From an uncultured Phascolarctobacterium sp. (lineage in GTDB: Bacteria > Bacillota > Negativicutes > Acidaminococcales > Acidaminococcaceae), in the NCBI GenBank assembly GCA_905200645.1, contig CAJKLD010000001.1, positions 98,495 through 162,494 of the forward strand: a stretch of DNA of 64,000 nucleotides, in the 5' to 3' direction. A program made the translations under genes and the position numbers. The notes under the pieces were generated by a model. The model did no database searches and was not told the origin of the DNA. It saw only the letters and a program-made list of their open reading frames with translations. Of this stretch, positions 51,928 to 61,897 are shown piece by piece (positions within the stretch are counted from its first letter, which is position 1; every line of letters begins with the position of its first letter).

Positions 51928-52986
51928 GGTCAAAGCGATTTAGTTATAGATATTGAGCGGAAAAAGCCTTGGCAGGTTTCTTTGACCGTAGATAATACCG
52001 GCACGAAAACCACCGGCAAGGTACAGATGAGCGGAGCATTGCAGCTGGCGCAGCCTTTTTCCGCTAATGATATATTCTATGCAAGCTGGAACGAGGACGC
52101 CACCCAATCAGGAGAAAAAAAGGGAACGCGCGCTAACAGCTTTTATTACTCCGTTCCTTTTGGCAATGAACGCATAAGCTTCAGCCACAGCAAAAACGAT
52201 TATCACCAGACTGTAGAATATGCCGTTAATCCTTTTTGTTCCAGCGGTGAATTTACCAACACCAGCTTAACATGGACGCATTTATTAAGCCGCGGGCAGA
52301 CCTATAAAACAGATTTTGAGCTAGGGCTGGTGCATAAAACACGGCACAGCTATATTGACGGCACAGAAATTGAAGTACAGCGGCAAAAAACTACCGCTAT
52401 GCAGGCAGGCTTTAATCACAGGCAGTATATGGGCGCCAGCGTATTAAACACAGGCATAAAATGGCAGAAGGGTCTGCCTTGGTTTGCGGATGCCGGTCCT
52501 ACTGACGGCATGAGCGGTGAAGCTACAACACAGTATAATATGTATTTATTTGACGCTAATTTTGTTGCGCCGGTAGCCTTCGGCGACGGCTACGACGCCC
52601 AATATAGTTTGAGTATTCGCGGGCAAAAGGCAGACCAGCGCATCTATGGCAGCGAATTTTTCTCTATCGGCGGCTGGTACAGCGTGCGCGGCTTTGACGG
52701 CGAGCAGACATTATCTGCCGAAGACGGTATTATTATCAGAAACGAGCTTAGATTTCCCATAGAAAAATATCCGCATCAGCTGTATGTAGCTTTGGATTAC
52801 GGCAAGGTATCCGGCCCGTCAACAAAATATCTTTTAGGTACGGAGCTGGTAGGCGGCGCTGTTGGTATGCGCGGAAGAATGGGTATCTTTAATTATGATG
52901 CGTTCGTAGGCTGGCCTATCAAAAAGCCTGACGGTTTTATCTGCGACAGCAGAACCTATGGCTTTATGCTGACGGCACAAATTTGA
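51928..52986 (+). CDS. TpsB/FhaC-type transporter, beta-barrel part, downstream of the in-frame TAA
   Basis: 352 residues in the same frame as the preceding piece. Contains the second POTRA end and the 16-strand barrel with family motifs: WQVSLTVDNTGTKTTGKVQM, YYSVPFGNERISFSHS, FSIGGWYSVRGFDGEQ (the VRGY/F-type motif of the plug-interacting loop) and the C-terminal strand FICDSRTYGFMLTAQI. No good start codon or ribosome binding site at its beginning (first candidates are TTG 51982 and ATG 52027), and no signal peptide, so alone it could not be exported. Counted as part of a disrupted tpsB. Confidence 0.8.
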   Translation, partial: GQSDLVIDIERKKPWQVSLTVDNTGTKTTGKVQMSGALQLAQPFSANDIFYASWNEDATQSGEKKGTRANSFYYSVPFGNERISFSHSKNDYHQTVEYAVNPFCSSGEFTNTSLTWTHLLSRGQTYKTDFELGLVHKTRHSYIDGTEIEVQRQKTTAMQAGFNHRQYMGASVLNTGIKWQKGLPWFADAGPTDGMSGEATTQYNMYLFDANFVAPVAFGDGYDAQYSLSIRGQKADQRIYGSEFFSIGGWYSVRGFDGEQTLSAEDGIIIRNELRFPIEKYPHQLYVALDYGKVSGPSTKYLLGTELVGGAVGMRGRMGIFNYDAFVGWPIKKPDGFICDSRTYGFMLTAQI

Positions 52987-53064
52987 CGGTAAATTAGAAT
53001 ACTAAATAGATTTGAACGAGCCCTAAAGAGAAAATGAGAGATATGAGTGAAAGGGAGCGCAATC

Positions 53065-53646
53065 ATGGGCAGATTTAACAGCAGAAAGAAAAAGTTAATT
53101 GCATACGCTATTATTGTATCATTGCAAATGCAAACGGCTTTACCGATTTACGCAACCGTAACGCCGGAGCAGGGCGGTCCCGCTGTAACAGGCAATGTCG
53201 TTAATATCGTTAAACCAAATGACCAAGGACTTTCTCATAATAAATTTACTGAGTTCAATGTAGAACAAAACGGACTGATTTTCAATAATGTTATCAATGG
53301 TTCTATCAATAGTAAGCTGAATAATTCAGTTGTTAATGCTAATACCAACCTTGCGGGCGCAGCGGCGAAAACAATTTTAACGGAAGTAACAGGCAGCGGT
53401 ATATCCAATTTACACGGCGTAATGGAAATTGCCGGACAAAAAGCTAACCTGATTATCGCCAACCCCAACGGAATTAATGTCAACGGTGCAGGCTTTATCA
53501 ATGTAGACCGCGCCACACTGGTTACAGGCAGACCTAATTTTGCCAATGGCAAACTGGGCTTTGATGTTACCGGCGGCAGAATAACCGTTGCGGGAAGCGG
53601 CAATATGCCTGAAGAAAATTTTAGCAGTGCCGAAGAAGCAAATTAA
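53065..53646 (+). CDS. TpsA haemagglutinin, signal and first TPS domain, ends at an in-frame TAA
   Basis: 193 residues. Start ATG 53065 after AAAGGGAG. An extended signal region (KKKLIAYAIIVSLQMQTALP then IYA) precedes the TPS secretion domain: GLSHNKFTEFNVEQNGLIFN, SNLHGVMEIAGQKANLIIAN PNGI (split here) and GFINVDRATLVTGRP are the N-terminal haemagglutination-activity motifs recognised by TpsB POTRA domains. TAA at 53644 is in frame with YLPDKLEIMTRAATINGELW, the normal continuation, so the gene is interrupted by one stop codon. Confidence 0.85.
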   Translation: MGRFNSRKKKLIAYAIIVSLQMQTALPIYATVTPEQGGPAVTGNVVNIVKPNDQGLSHNKFTEFNVEQNGLIFNNVINGSINSKLNNSVVNANTNLAGAAAKTILTEVTGSGISNLHGVMEIAGQKANLIIANPNGINVNGAGFINVDRATLVTGRPNFANGKLGFDVTGGRITVAGSGNMPEENFSSAEEAN

Positions 53647-53670
53647 TATTTACCCGACAAGCTGGAAATT

Positions 53671-56600
53671 ATGACCCGTGCGGCGACCATCAACGGCGAG
53701 CTGTGGGCAAAGGATGAAATCAATGTCATTACCGGCGCAAATAATATCGACTATGCAAGCGCGCAGGCCAAAGCAATTTCCGGCAGTGAAGAAAAACCCG
53801 GCGTAGCTTTGGATATTGCGGCTTTAGGCGGTATGTACGCAGGCAAAATTACCCTGGTAGGCACCGAAAAGGGCTTAGGTATGAATATCAAAGGTAATTT
53901 GAACGCGCAAAAGGATATGACTATCACTAATGACGGTAAAATTACCTTTGTTAAGACCGGCGTGGATACCGTTAATCCGGACAGCGGCCAGGTTGAAGCC
54001 AGTGAAAGCTCTGCCATCAGCGCAGGCGGAAACCTACAGATTACTACGACCGAAGATATGGATAACCGCGGCGTAGTAACGGCTCAAGGTAATGCCACGG
54101 TACAGATTGGCGGCAGCTTAACCAACAGCGGCGTTTTACAGGCGGGAGCCGTATATACTGCCGGTGACGAGGAAGCCGAACCGAATTTTATCAGCACTCC
54201 TGCCACATTGTCTGTTACGGCGAAAAATATTACTAATGAGCGGACGGGTCAGCTGACCGCTTCGGAAATTTTAACTGTTTCTGCCACGGAAAATATTGTC
54301 AACGACGGTTATTTTTACAGCAATAAGGCAGCAAAGGTAGTATCAGGCGGTATCGTCAGCGGCGGCGGTTCCGTTGGCGCTTTAGAAAGTGTAAATATTG
54401 AAGCGGACAAGCTGACGCTTAACAAAAATAATATTTATACCTTTACAACAGACGGTAAAATAGATAATACCAACGGCGTAACTATTGACGAAAAAAATCC
54501 CGATAAGCCGCTGGACCCGGAAAATCCGCCAACAGAGGAGAGAAAACCGGAAGAATTTACCAATCCCAATCTGCCGGATATTGCCGGAACTACAGACCCG
54601 GCGGCAACGGTAGCGCAGGATAAAACAAGCGACGACAGCCTGGCGCTTGCGGCAGACGCAAATGCCGACGGTAAGTATAAGCCTATCATCGACCATGCGG
54701 CAAACGGTGTGGATTTGGTGCAGATTGCTCAAGTAAATAGTAAGGGCGTAAGCCGCAATTTATACAGTGATTTTAATATTAAAACCGGCGGTCTAATCCT
54801 GAACAATGCTACGGAATATGCAAAAACAGAATTGGGCGGTTACATCGACCGGAATATGTTTTTGGCAGGCAACGGCGCGCGGATAATTTTAAACGAAGTA
54901 ACAAGCTCCAAAGCCAGCGCCCTAAACGGCTATTTAGAAGTAGCGGGCCATAAAGCCAGCGTAGTTATAGCCAATGCCAACGGAATCAGCGTCAACGGCT
55001 TAGGCTTTATCAACACGGACAGCGTTATCCTTTCTACAGGCAAAATTACAAGCTGGGCTGACGGCGACATGCGGTTCAGTGCGACTAAGGGAGATATGCA
55101 GATAGCAGGCGACGGCTTAAACGGACGTAATCCCGGTCAGCTGGATATTGTTACCAATAATCTTACCGCCGACAGCAGCGAGCTGTACGGCAACGAGCTG
55201 CACATCAACGCCGACGGACTTTTGGACAACACCGGCAAGGTAGCCGGTACGGAAAATGTTGTGATTAAAGCGGCAGCCCTGCGCAATACCGGCGCAGGCT
55301 TTATCGAATCCCAAAAGAATATGACTATCGACGTAAAAGGCGCGCTGGAGCAGCAGCAGGCAACTATAAAATCCGGCGCTAATCTTGCACTAAAGGCAGA
55401 CAGCCTGAGCAGTGCGGAAAACAGCCTGCTGTCCGGCGCCGCAGACGTAACGCTTAAAGTAAATAACGCGCTTAGCAACAATAAATCCATAATTTTGGCT
55501 GGCAGTAATCTGGACGTAGACGCGGCTGATTTGATTAACGCCGACACGGCTTTGATTAACTACGGTCAAAATGCCGTATTAAATGCAGCCAATATCTTTA
55601 CCAACAGCCACGCCACTGTCAGCGGCAACGGAGCCGGAACGCAAACTATTATTACGGCGACTAATTTTATAAACCGCGAGCAGGGAGCTTTGGTGACGAG
55701 CGGCAGCGTTCAATTTAGGGCAACGGACAGCTTTACCAATAACAATGCCAATATTTATATCAACGGCGACAGCGAGCTTACGGCAGGCGTTTTAATGAAC
55801 AGCAACACCGCCAATCTCCATACCGGCGGCAGTGCCGTTATGCGCGCCAACACTATGCAGAACAGCAAAGCCAGCGTAGATGTCAAGGGCGATTTAACGG
55901 CGGAAATCGGCAGTCTGACCAACGAGGACAGCGGCGTTATCGGCACAGGCGGCAGCGCTGCGTTCACTACCGGCAGCTTCACAAACAAAGCTTTAGGCAG
56001 CCTGTATATTACGCAGAATTTTGCCAATAGCAGCACAGGCGATTTTCTGAACGAGGACGGACTTATCGCCATTGGCGGCAGCGGCAGCATCAGCGCAAAA
56101 AATATTACCAACCAAAATGCCGCAGGCATACGTCAGGGGTCTGTTATCAATGCCGCAGGCGATTTAAGCCTTAACGCCGCAGAAACGATTCTGAACCGCT
56201 CCAGCGATATCGAAAGCGCAAAAAATATAACTATCGCCGCCAAAAATATGGAAAATAAAAAGGAAATTTTCGAGACCAGCTTCCATGAAAGCCACGAAAA
56301 GATTTCCTATAAAATCCCGCATTTGCAGCAGAAAAATTATTATGACGCTATGCGTGAGTTTGACAGACAGATTTTGACCGCCATAATAGACAAGGAAACG
56401 GACGACGCCAATATTATCGCCAGCGGTAATATGGAGATTACCGTAGGAGAAAATTTGGCTAACCGTTACAGTAAAATAAATGCAGGTAAAAATTTGACTG
56501 TAAATGCCAAAGAAGTTCTCAACGAGGGCTATCAGGGGACAGTGCATTATTATGATCGCGGACAAGACAACCATTACTGGAAGTATAAAAAGCACAGAAG

Positions 56601-59600
56601 ATTCCACATTGGCTGCCACTGGAAATACGGCACTACGGTCCTGCCCTATTTTGACCATACCGTGTATGACGAAGAAGGAAATGCCGGCGAGCGGCGCAGT
56701 CTTTTGGGAGCGGCGGGCAGCGTAACCATCAAGGCGGATAAGGTTATCAACAAAACCTACCAAGCGCAGGGCAAGGTAGGCGGACTTCCCGCCAATGACG
56801 AATACGTAAAATTTGACGCTACCAACCACATTATCGGCGAAGTATTGGACGTGCCTAATAAAAAGGTAGATGATGCCAAATCCAGCTACAGTACGGATTA
56901 TTTGGCAAAGGAAAATGTTTCCAGCAACGTTGACAGTAAAAACGCAAGCGTCAACGACCCCGCGACCAACGGCAAAATGCTGGACATCTCCGAGCTGCAC
57001 ATCAACAGCAAAATTTATACTTTGAACGGAGACCCCAGCGCCAAATATTTAATCGAGACCGACAAAAAATTTGCGGACTACCATGAATTTCTTTCCAGCG
57101 ACTACCTTTTGGCAAGAGTCAAGGCTGACCCGGAAAAGGTTGCCAAACGCCTGGGCGACGGCTATTTTGAGCAGCAGCTGGTAATAGACCAGATTGTCAA
57201 GCTCACGGGCAGGCCGTATCTTGGCGAATACGGCAGCGACATGGAGCAGTTCAAGGCCTTGATGGACGCAGGCGGCGCAGCGGCGGAGAAAATGCAGCTT
57301 AAAGTAGGCGTAGCGCTGACGGCGGAGCAAATGGCGACGCTGACCAGCGACATAGTATGGCTGGTAGAGGAAGAAGTGAACGGGCAGAAGGTTTTGGTTC
57401 CGGAGGTTTATCTCGCCCGCGTGCGTGACGAGGATTTGAGAGCAAGCGGCGCTTTGATCGTTGGCGGCGAGGTAGCGGTTTATTCCAAACAGGATATTGA
57501 AAATATCGGTACTATCCGCGCGGACGGCAGCGTAGATTTGCACGCCCAAAATTTGGTAAACAAAGGTGAAATAAGCGGCGCAAATATTGGCGTAGAAGCA
57601 AAATACAACATAACCAACAGCGGCAGCATCCGCGCTAAGGTAGACGCTATATTGCAGGGCAAAAATATTACCAACGAAGCGACAACGGAAGCAAACGAAT
57701 ATAAAGAATTAAATCAAAACAAAATTACTGGCACGGGCAGCATTACAGCCGGAAACAATTTAACCTTAGCGGCGGGAGAAAATATTACGAGCAGAGGCGG
57801 AATTTTGGCGGCAGACAAGGAGTTGACTGTAAACGCCGGTAAAGATATTGATATTACCACTGTAGCCAACGAAAAGCATGTTGCCGTAGCCTACGGCAGC
57901 TCCTCTGCGGAAATCCACAGCGTAGAAAACCGCCAGAGCGTGCTGGCAGGAGAAAATATTAAACTAAACGCCGGTGAAAATGTAAGCGTCAGCGGCGGTG
58001 TATTAAGTGCTGCCAAAAATGCGGTAGTAAACGCAGGCGGCGACGTAAATATTACGGCAGTTAAAGACCTTTACAGCGAGGAAAGCGAAGTGGGCCACCG
58101 CGGCGGCAGCAATTATTACCACGACAGAACAGTGGATGAAGCGGTAAAAGGAACAAATATTGCAGTAAAGGAAAACATCAGCATAACCGGCGGCGAAGAT
58201 ATCAACATAAAAGGCAGTAATGTAACAAGTGAGGCAGGAAAAGCCACGCTGAATGCCGAAAACAATGTTAATATCCAAAACGAAAGCGAATACCATGAGC
58301 GCTTGCACGAGAAGCACGAAAAGGTAAGCGGCGTTTTGAGCAGCAAGACCACGGATGTTTATGACTACAGCAATATTAACGGCGTTGTAGGCAGCAATAT
58401 ATCCGCAAACGAGGTAGATATTATGAGCGGCGCGGATACCAAAATTACGGGCAGCAACGTAGTGGCAGATAAGAATGTCAACATGCAAGTGGGCGGCAAC
58501 CTGAGCGTAGAAAGCGCGGAGCAGACCGGCGCAAGCGAATACATTAAATCCGTAAAAAAGAGCGGACTGTTAAGCGGCGGCGGTTTGGGCTTTACCATTG
58601 GCAAGGAAAAACGCAAAGACCAATACGCAAACCAAAACAGCGAGCAAGTAAGCAGCACCATTGGCAGCGTAGAGGGCAGCGTGCGCCTTGAAGCGGGCGC
58701 GGATGCCAACATTAAAGGCAGCGACGTTATCGCCAAAGAAAATATTACCATTACCGGACAAAATGTAAATATCGAAAATACGGACAGCGTTTATAACGCG
58801 CAAGAGAAGCACGAATTTGAGCGCAGCGGCTTGAGCGTTTCCGTAGGCGGAGAGGCAATAGATATTGTTAATAGTGCAGTAAGCCATATCGAAAAAGCTA
58901 CTGATGTAGAAGATAAACGCCTAGCTGCTCTTCATGGCTACAAGGCTGTTGAAGATGTTACCAAAACCATTGATAAAAATAAACAGTTACTTGAAAAAGG
59001 AACTGCTGAAAGTCAATGGGATAAACTGGAAAAAGCAGCAAAAGACCCCACGCATAACCTTTCCCTCAATGTAAGTGTTGGCAGCAGCAAGAGCAAGAGC
59101 GAAAGCAGCAGCACGACGGTTGTTGCCAATGAAAGCAATGTAAAAGCTAAAGGTGATGTAAATATTACTTCTACCGAAAAAGACATTAATATTAAAGGCA
59201 GCAGTGTGTCCGGCGATAATGTTTCTTTAAATGCCAAAGAAAACCTTAACATCACTGCGTCCGAAAATACGAACGTAACAAAAGAAAATTCTAAATCCGG
59301 CAGCGCCAGCGTAGGCGTAACTATTGGAGCGGGCGGATTGCAGGGCATTAATGCCGGATACAGCCAGTCCCGCGGCAATATTAAAGAAAACAGCACAACC
59401 TACAACGAAAGCACTGTTAACGCGGATAAGAATTTAGACTTCACCAGCGGCGCAGATACCAATATTAAAGGCGGTACTATGAGCGGCGAAAAAGTAACCG
59501 GCAATGTTGGCGGTGATTTGAATATTGAAAGCAAGCAGGATAGCAACAGTTACGAAGAAAAAAATACTTCTGCCGGAATTGGTATAGGCGTTTCTGTAAA

Positions 59601-60933
59601 CGGAAAGGATATTCCCAACAAGACAGGTGTATTTGGCAGCGTTGGCAAGAGCGAAATCGACAGCAAATATGACAGCGTAACGGAGCAGAGCGGTATTTAT
59701 GCGGGCAAGGAAGGCTTTGATATCCGAGTAGAGGATAATACCGACCTTAAAGGCGGAATAATTGCCGGCGAAGCAGAAGCGGACAAAAATAAAATTTCTA
59801 CCGGTACGCTGACATTTGAAGATGTTCACAACAAAGCAGAATATGAAGCCGGAAGCGTTGGCGTAGGCATTGACACCGGCAAGGATGCGGAACATAAAGA
59901 TGCCGGAGTAACACCTAATATTGGTATGCCTGCAAGCGGTGACGCTGAAAGCACGACGAAGGCTACCATCTCCGAGGGCGAAATTGAAATCCGTGATAAG
60001 GACAAGCAAAAACAAGATATTTCTAACTTAAATCGTGATACCAATAATAGTTTGAATAAGCTAGGCGAAATTTTTGACAAAACAAAGGTAGAAGAACGTC
60101 AAGAACTGGCGGGATTATTTGGTGAAGTAGCCTTTAACCAAATTCACTATATGAATGGTACTGCTGAACAAAAAGCTTTATACCACGCATTAGTAGGCGG
60201 CATAATGAGCAAGCTTACCAATGGGAATTTCTTAGCAGGCGCAAGCGCAACCGCAATTAACAAGCTTGTCATTAAAGAAATAGAAAAAATTGCCGGGAAA
60301 GACCCTGCAATGATGCAATGGCTTAGTGCTGGAGTAGGTAGTATTACAAATGAAATGTTTGCTTTTAATCGTTGGCTTGGAGCTAGCGTTACTATTTCAG
60401 CTACTAAATTTAATGAACTAGCCGAAAATCCTAAAAAGGTATCTATTGCTGTATATCCAGGATTAATAGGTCACGTATCTTTAGTAATTGATAATGAAGA
60501 AATTAATTATGGTAGATATGTAGAGGAGGGGTCTTCTGGTTCTATCCAGAGTCCGTTAGGAGAAGCTGGTATTGTAATTTATAAAGATTTCGAAAGAAAA
60601 AAAGAACTCAATGAGGGAACTAAGGAGTTAGTTTTAGATTTAACACCCCAAGAAGCAGCACAGGTTGTAAAAGTATTTAAAGACATAATAAACAACGATG
60701 CATATTATTGGGAAGAAAAAGCTAAAAATAATGATCTGGATGGTGCATATCGATTTAATAGTAATTCATCTTATAAAGATTATGTTTTATGGAATAGAAA
60801 TTGCACTACTTTTACAATGGATGTATTAAAAGGTGTTTTGGGTGAAAATGATTCTAGAATAAGAAGTATTGAAAATGATTGGATCCCTGCATTAGTTGGC
60901 TCAGATATAGATTATATCAATAAAAACAAATAG
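53671..60933 (+). CDS. giant TpsA/CdiA-like exoprotein with second TPS domain and C-terminal toxin-like domain
   Basis: 2420 residues; the frame is open from 53647. It completes the first TPS domain (TRAATINGELWAKDEINVIT), then a Pro/Glu linker (NPDKPLDPENPPTEERKPEE) leads to a second full TPS-like domain at about residues 345-470 (GVSRNLYSDFNIKTGGLILN, GYLEVAGHKASVVIANANGI). Next come hundreds of residues of filamentous-haemagglutinin repeats (AGNNLTLAAGENI, GADTKITGSNVVADKNV types). A pretoxin-like region (ALVGGIMSKL ... DPAMMQWLSAGVGSITNEMF, about 2165-2235) precedes a C-terminal domain (about 2255-2420) with GHVSLVID and WNRNCTTFTMDVLKG. The His and Cys fit a permuted papain-like/DUF4105 fold. 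It would act in contact-dependent inhibition if the upstream stop is suppressed or repaired. Confidence 0.85.
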   Translation: MTRAATINGELWAKDEINVITGANNIDYASAQAKAISGSEEKPGVALDIAALGGMYAGKITLVGTEKGLGMNIKGNLNAQKDMTITNDGKITFVKTGVDTVNPDSGQVEASESSAISAGGNLQITTTEDMDNRGVVTAQGNATVQIGGSLTNSGVLQAGAVYTAGDEEAEPNFISTPATLSVTAKNITNERTGQLTASEILTVSATENIVNDGYFYSNKAAKVVSGGIVSGGGSVGALESVNIEADKLTLNKNNIYTFTTDGKIDNTNGVTIDEKNPDKPLDPENPPTEERKPEEFTNPNLPDIAGTTDPAATVAQDKTSDDSLALAADANADGKYKPIIDHAANGVDLVQIAQVNSKGVSRNLYSDFNIKTGGLILNNATEYAKTELGGYIDRNMFLAGNGARIILNEVTSSKASALNGYLEVAGHKASVVIANANGISVNGLGFINTDSVILSTGKITSWADGDMRFSATKGDMQIAGDGLNGRNPGQLDIVTNNLTADSSELYGNELHINADGLLDNTGKVAGTENVVIKAAALRNTGAGFIESQKNMTIDVKGALEQQQATIKSGANLALKADSLSSAENSLLSGAADVTLKVNNALSNNKSIILAGSNLDVDAADLINADTALINYGQNAVLNAANIFTNSHATVSGNGAGTQTIITATNFINREQGALVTSGSVQFRATDSFTNNNANIYINGDSELTAGVLMNSNTANLHTGGSAVMRANTMQNSKASVDVKGDLTAEIGSLTNEDSGVIGTGGSAAFTTGSFTNKALGSLYITQNFANSSTGDFLNEDGLIAIGGSGSISAKNITNQNAAGIRQGSVINAAGDLSLNAAETILNRSSDIESAKNITIAAKNMENKKEIFETSFHESHEKISYKIPHLQQKNYYDAMREFDRQILTAIIDKETDDANIIASGNMEITVGENLANRYSKINAGKNLTVNAKEVLNEGYQGTVHYYDRGQDNHYWKYKKHRRFHIGCHWKYGTTVLPYFDHTVYDEEGNAGERRSLLGAAGSVTIKADKVINKTYQAQGKVGGLPANDEYVKFDATNHIIGEVLDVPNKKVDDAKSSYSTDYLAKENVSSNVDSKNASVNDPATNGKMLDISELHINSKIYTLNGDPSAKYLIETDKKFADYHEFLSSDYLLARVKADPEKVAKRLGDGYFEQQLVIDQIVKLTGRPYLGEYGSDMEQFKALMDAGGAAAEKMQLKVGVALTAEQMATLTSDIVWLVEEEVNGQKVLVPEVYLARVRDEDLRASGALIVGGEVAVYSKQDIENIGTIRADGSVDLHAQNLVNKGEISGANIGVEAKYNITNSGSIRAKVDAILQGKNITNEATTEANEYKELNQNKITGTGSITAGNNLTLAAGENITSRGGILAADKELTVNAGKDIDITTVANEKHVAVAYGSSSAEIHSVENRQSVLAGENIKLNAGENVSVSGGVLSAAKNAVVNAGGDVNITAVKDLYSEESEVGHRGGSNYYHDRTVDEAVKGTNIAVKENISITGGEDINIKGSNVTSEAGKATLNAENNVNIQNESEYHERLHEKHEKVSGVLSSKTTDVYDYSNINGVVGSNISANEVDIMSGADTKITGSNVVADKNVNMQVGGNLSVESAEQTGASEYIKSVKKSGLLSGGGLGFTIGKEKRKDQYANQNSEQVSSTIGSVEGSVRLEAGADANIKGSDVIAKENITITGQNVNIENTDSVYNAQEKHEFERSGLSVSVGGEAIDIVNSAVSHIEKATDVEDKRLAALHGYKAVEDVTKTIDKNKQLLEKGTAESQWDKLEKAAKDPTHNLSLNVSVGSSKSKSESSSTTVVANESNVKAKGDVNITSTEKDINIKGSSVSGDNVSLNAKENLNITASENTNVTKENSKSGSASVGVTIGAGGLQGINAGYSQSRGNIKENSTTYNESTVNADKNLDFTSGADTNIKGGTMSGEKVTGNVGGDLNIESKQDSNSYEEKNTSAGIGIGVSVNGKDIPNKTGVFGSVGKSEIDSKYDSVTEQSGIYAGKEGFDIRVEDNTDLKGGIIAGEAEADKNKISTGTLTFEDVHNKAEYEAGSVGVGIDTGKDAEHKDAGVTPNIGMPASGDAESTTKATISEGEIEIRDKDKQKQDISNLNRDTNNSLNKLGEIFDKTKVEERQELAGLFGEVAFNQIHYMNGTAEQKALYHALVGGIMSKLTNGNFLAGASATAINKLVIKEIEKIAGKDPAMMQWLSAGVGSITNEMFAFNRWLGASVTISATKFNELAENPKKVSIAVYPGLIGHVSLVIDNEEINYGRYVEEGSSGSIQSPLGEAGIVIYKDFERKKELNEGTKELVLDLTPQEAAQVVKVFKDIINNDAYYWEEKAKNNDLDGAYRFNSNSSYKDYVLWNRNCTTFTMDVLKGVLGENDSRIRSIENDWIPALVGSDIDYINKNK
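55670..56449 (+). repeat. tpsA segment repeated at 63221-64000
   Basis: 780-bp ungapped match (offset 7551) with few differences, covering haemagglutinin repeats from NREQGALV to NMEITVG. The repeat probably continues beyond the right edge. Confidence 0.9.
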
Positions 60934-60941
60934 AGGTAATA

Positions 60942-61850
60942 ATGATGAGAAGAATAATTATATTTATTATTGCTTTAATTACTCTGCTATATCTTTTTTT
61001 ACCATTTCAAGTATCAAATGATAAAATTATTTATGTAGATAACGGAAGTATATGGAGTGGTAATATAGAAACTAATAAGTTTAAGACTATTTTATCTAGG
61101 ACATTTATCACAAATATTTTCTATATAAGCGCTAATATAGTCAACAAAGAAAAAATATATGAGTTTAAAGATGATGAGTATATAAATTTTTTAACTTATG
61201 ATAAATCTAATAATCGCTTATATGCTATTACAGAAAATAAACACAACAAAGATTGCAGTATCAAAGAAATATATAATAATAAAGAATTGATAATTAAAAA
61301 ATTAAGTAAATCCAGAAGATATTTTGAATTATATTGCTATAATGATAGCTTGTATTATTGGGTAGATGATAAAAATACAAAGAATAAATTTTTAGAGATA
61401 ATTGATTTAAATAATAGAGAGACAGAGAAGAGAATTCCAGTTGCTAAAATAGGTACGAATATAAATTGTTTTGATGATATGATTATTTATGGCTTAGTAC
61501 AAGGAAAAAAGATGGGTATATACGCTGTTACGGATAATAACAATGTAGACTTATTTTTAGAAGATAGGATTATGCCTATAAAATTTTCAGATACTGAGAT
61601 GATTTGTCTCGATGGAACAAATCTAAATAATATATATCTGTATGATTTAAAGAGTGGTCAAAAAAAACTTGTTGGTAAAAATGATGGTCGTGCATGGTAT
61701 AGATATGCTTTTACGTTATCTAATATGCAGTATTATATTACTGAAAAAAATATTCATGGTTATGATATTCAGGAATGGCATACTATAAACGATTTACATG
61801 GAGGAATGCAAATATTGTTTGTAGACGGACCAGTAACGTTTTCTACTTAG
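60942..61850 (+). CDS. candidate immunity protein for the TpsA C-terminal toxin
   Basis: 302 residues, unrecognised. The N-terminus is a hydrophobic signal or anchor (IIIFIIALITLLYLFLPF), so the protein faces the periplasm. The rest is beta-rich with repeated YDKSNNRLYAI-, YNDSLYYW- and LYDLKSGQKK-like units, suggesting a beta-propeller. The start is ATG 60942 or 60945, with AGAGGT at 60932-60937, 8 bases after the tpsA stop. AT-rich base composition matches the toxin end rather than the tpsA body. Its position directly after a CdiA-type toxin domain is that of an immunity gene; a periplasmic immunity protein would fit an envelope-acting toxin. Confidence 0.6.
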   Translation: MMRRIIIFIIALITLLYLFLPFQVSNDKIIYVDNGSIWSGNIETNKFKTILSRTFITNIFYISANIVNKEKIYEFKDDEYINFLTYDKSNNRLYAITENKHNKDCSIKEIYNNKELIIKKLSKSRRYFELYCYNDSLYYWVDDKNTKNKFLEIIDLNNRETEKRIPVAKIGTNINCFDDMIIYGLVQGKKMGIYAVTDNNNVDLFLEDRIMPIKFSDTEMICLDGTNLNNIYLYDLKSGQKKLVGKNDGRAWYRYAFTLSNMQYYITEKNIHGYDIQEWHTINDLHGGMQILFVDGPVTFST

Positions 61851-61897
61851 TAGTACAAATGTTAATAATATAAATAAGTAACATTTGACATGATCCT

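Noticed and set aside
56164..57000. Long minus-strand frame inside tpsA
   Set aside because: Antisense shadow of repetitive coding sequence; no initiation signals.
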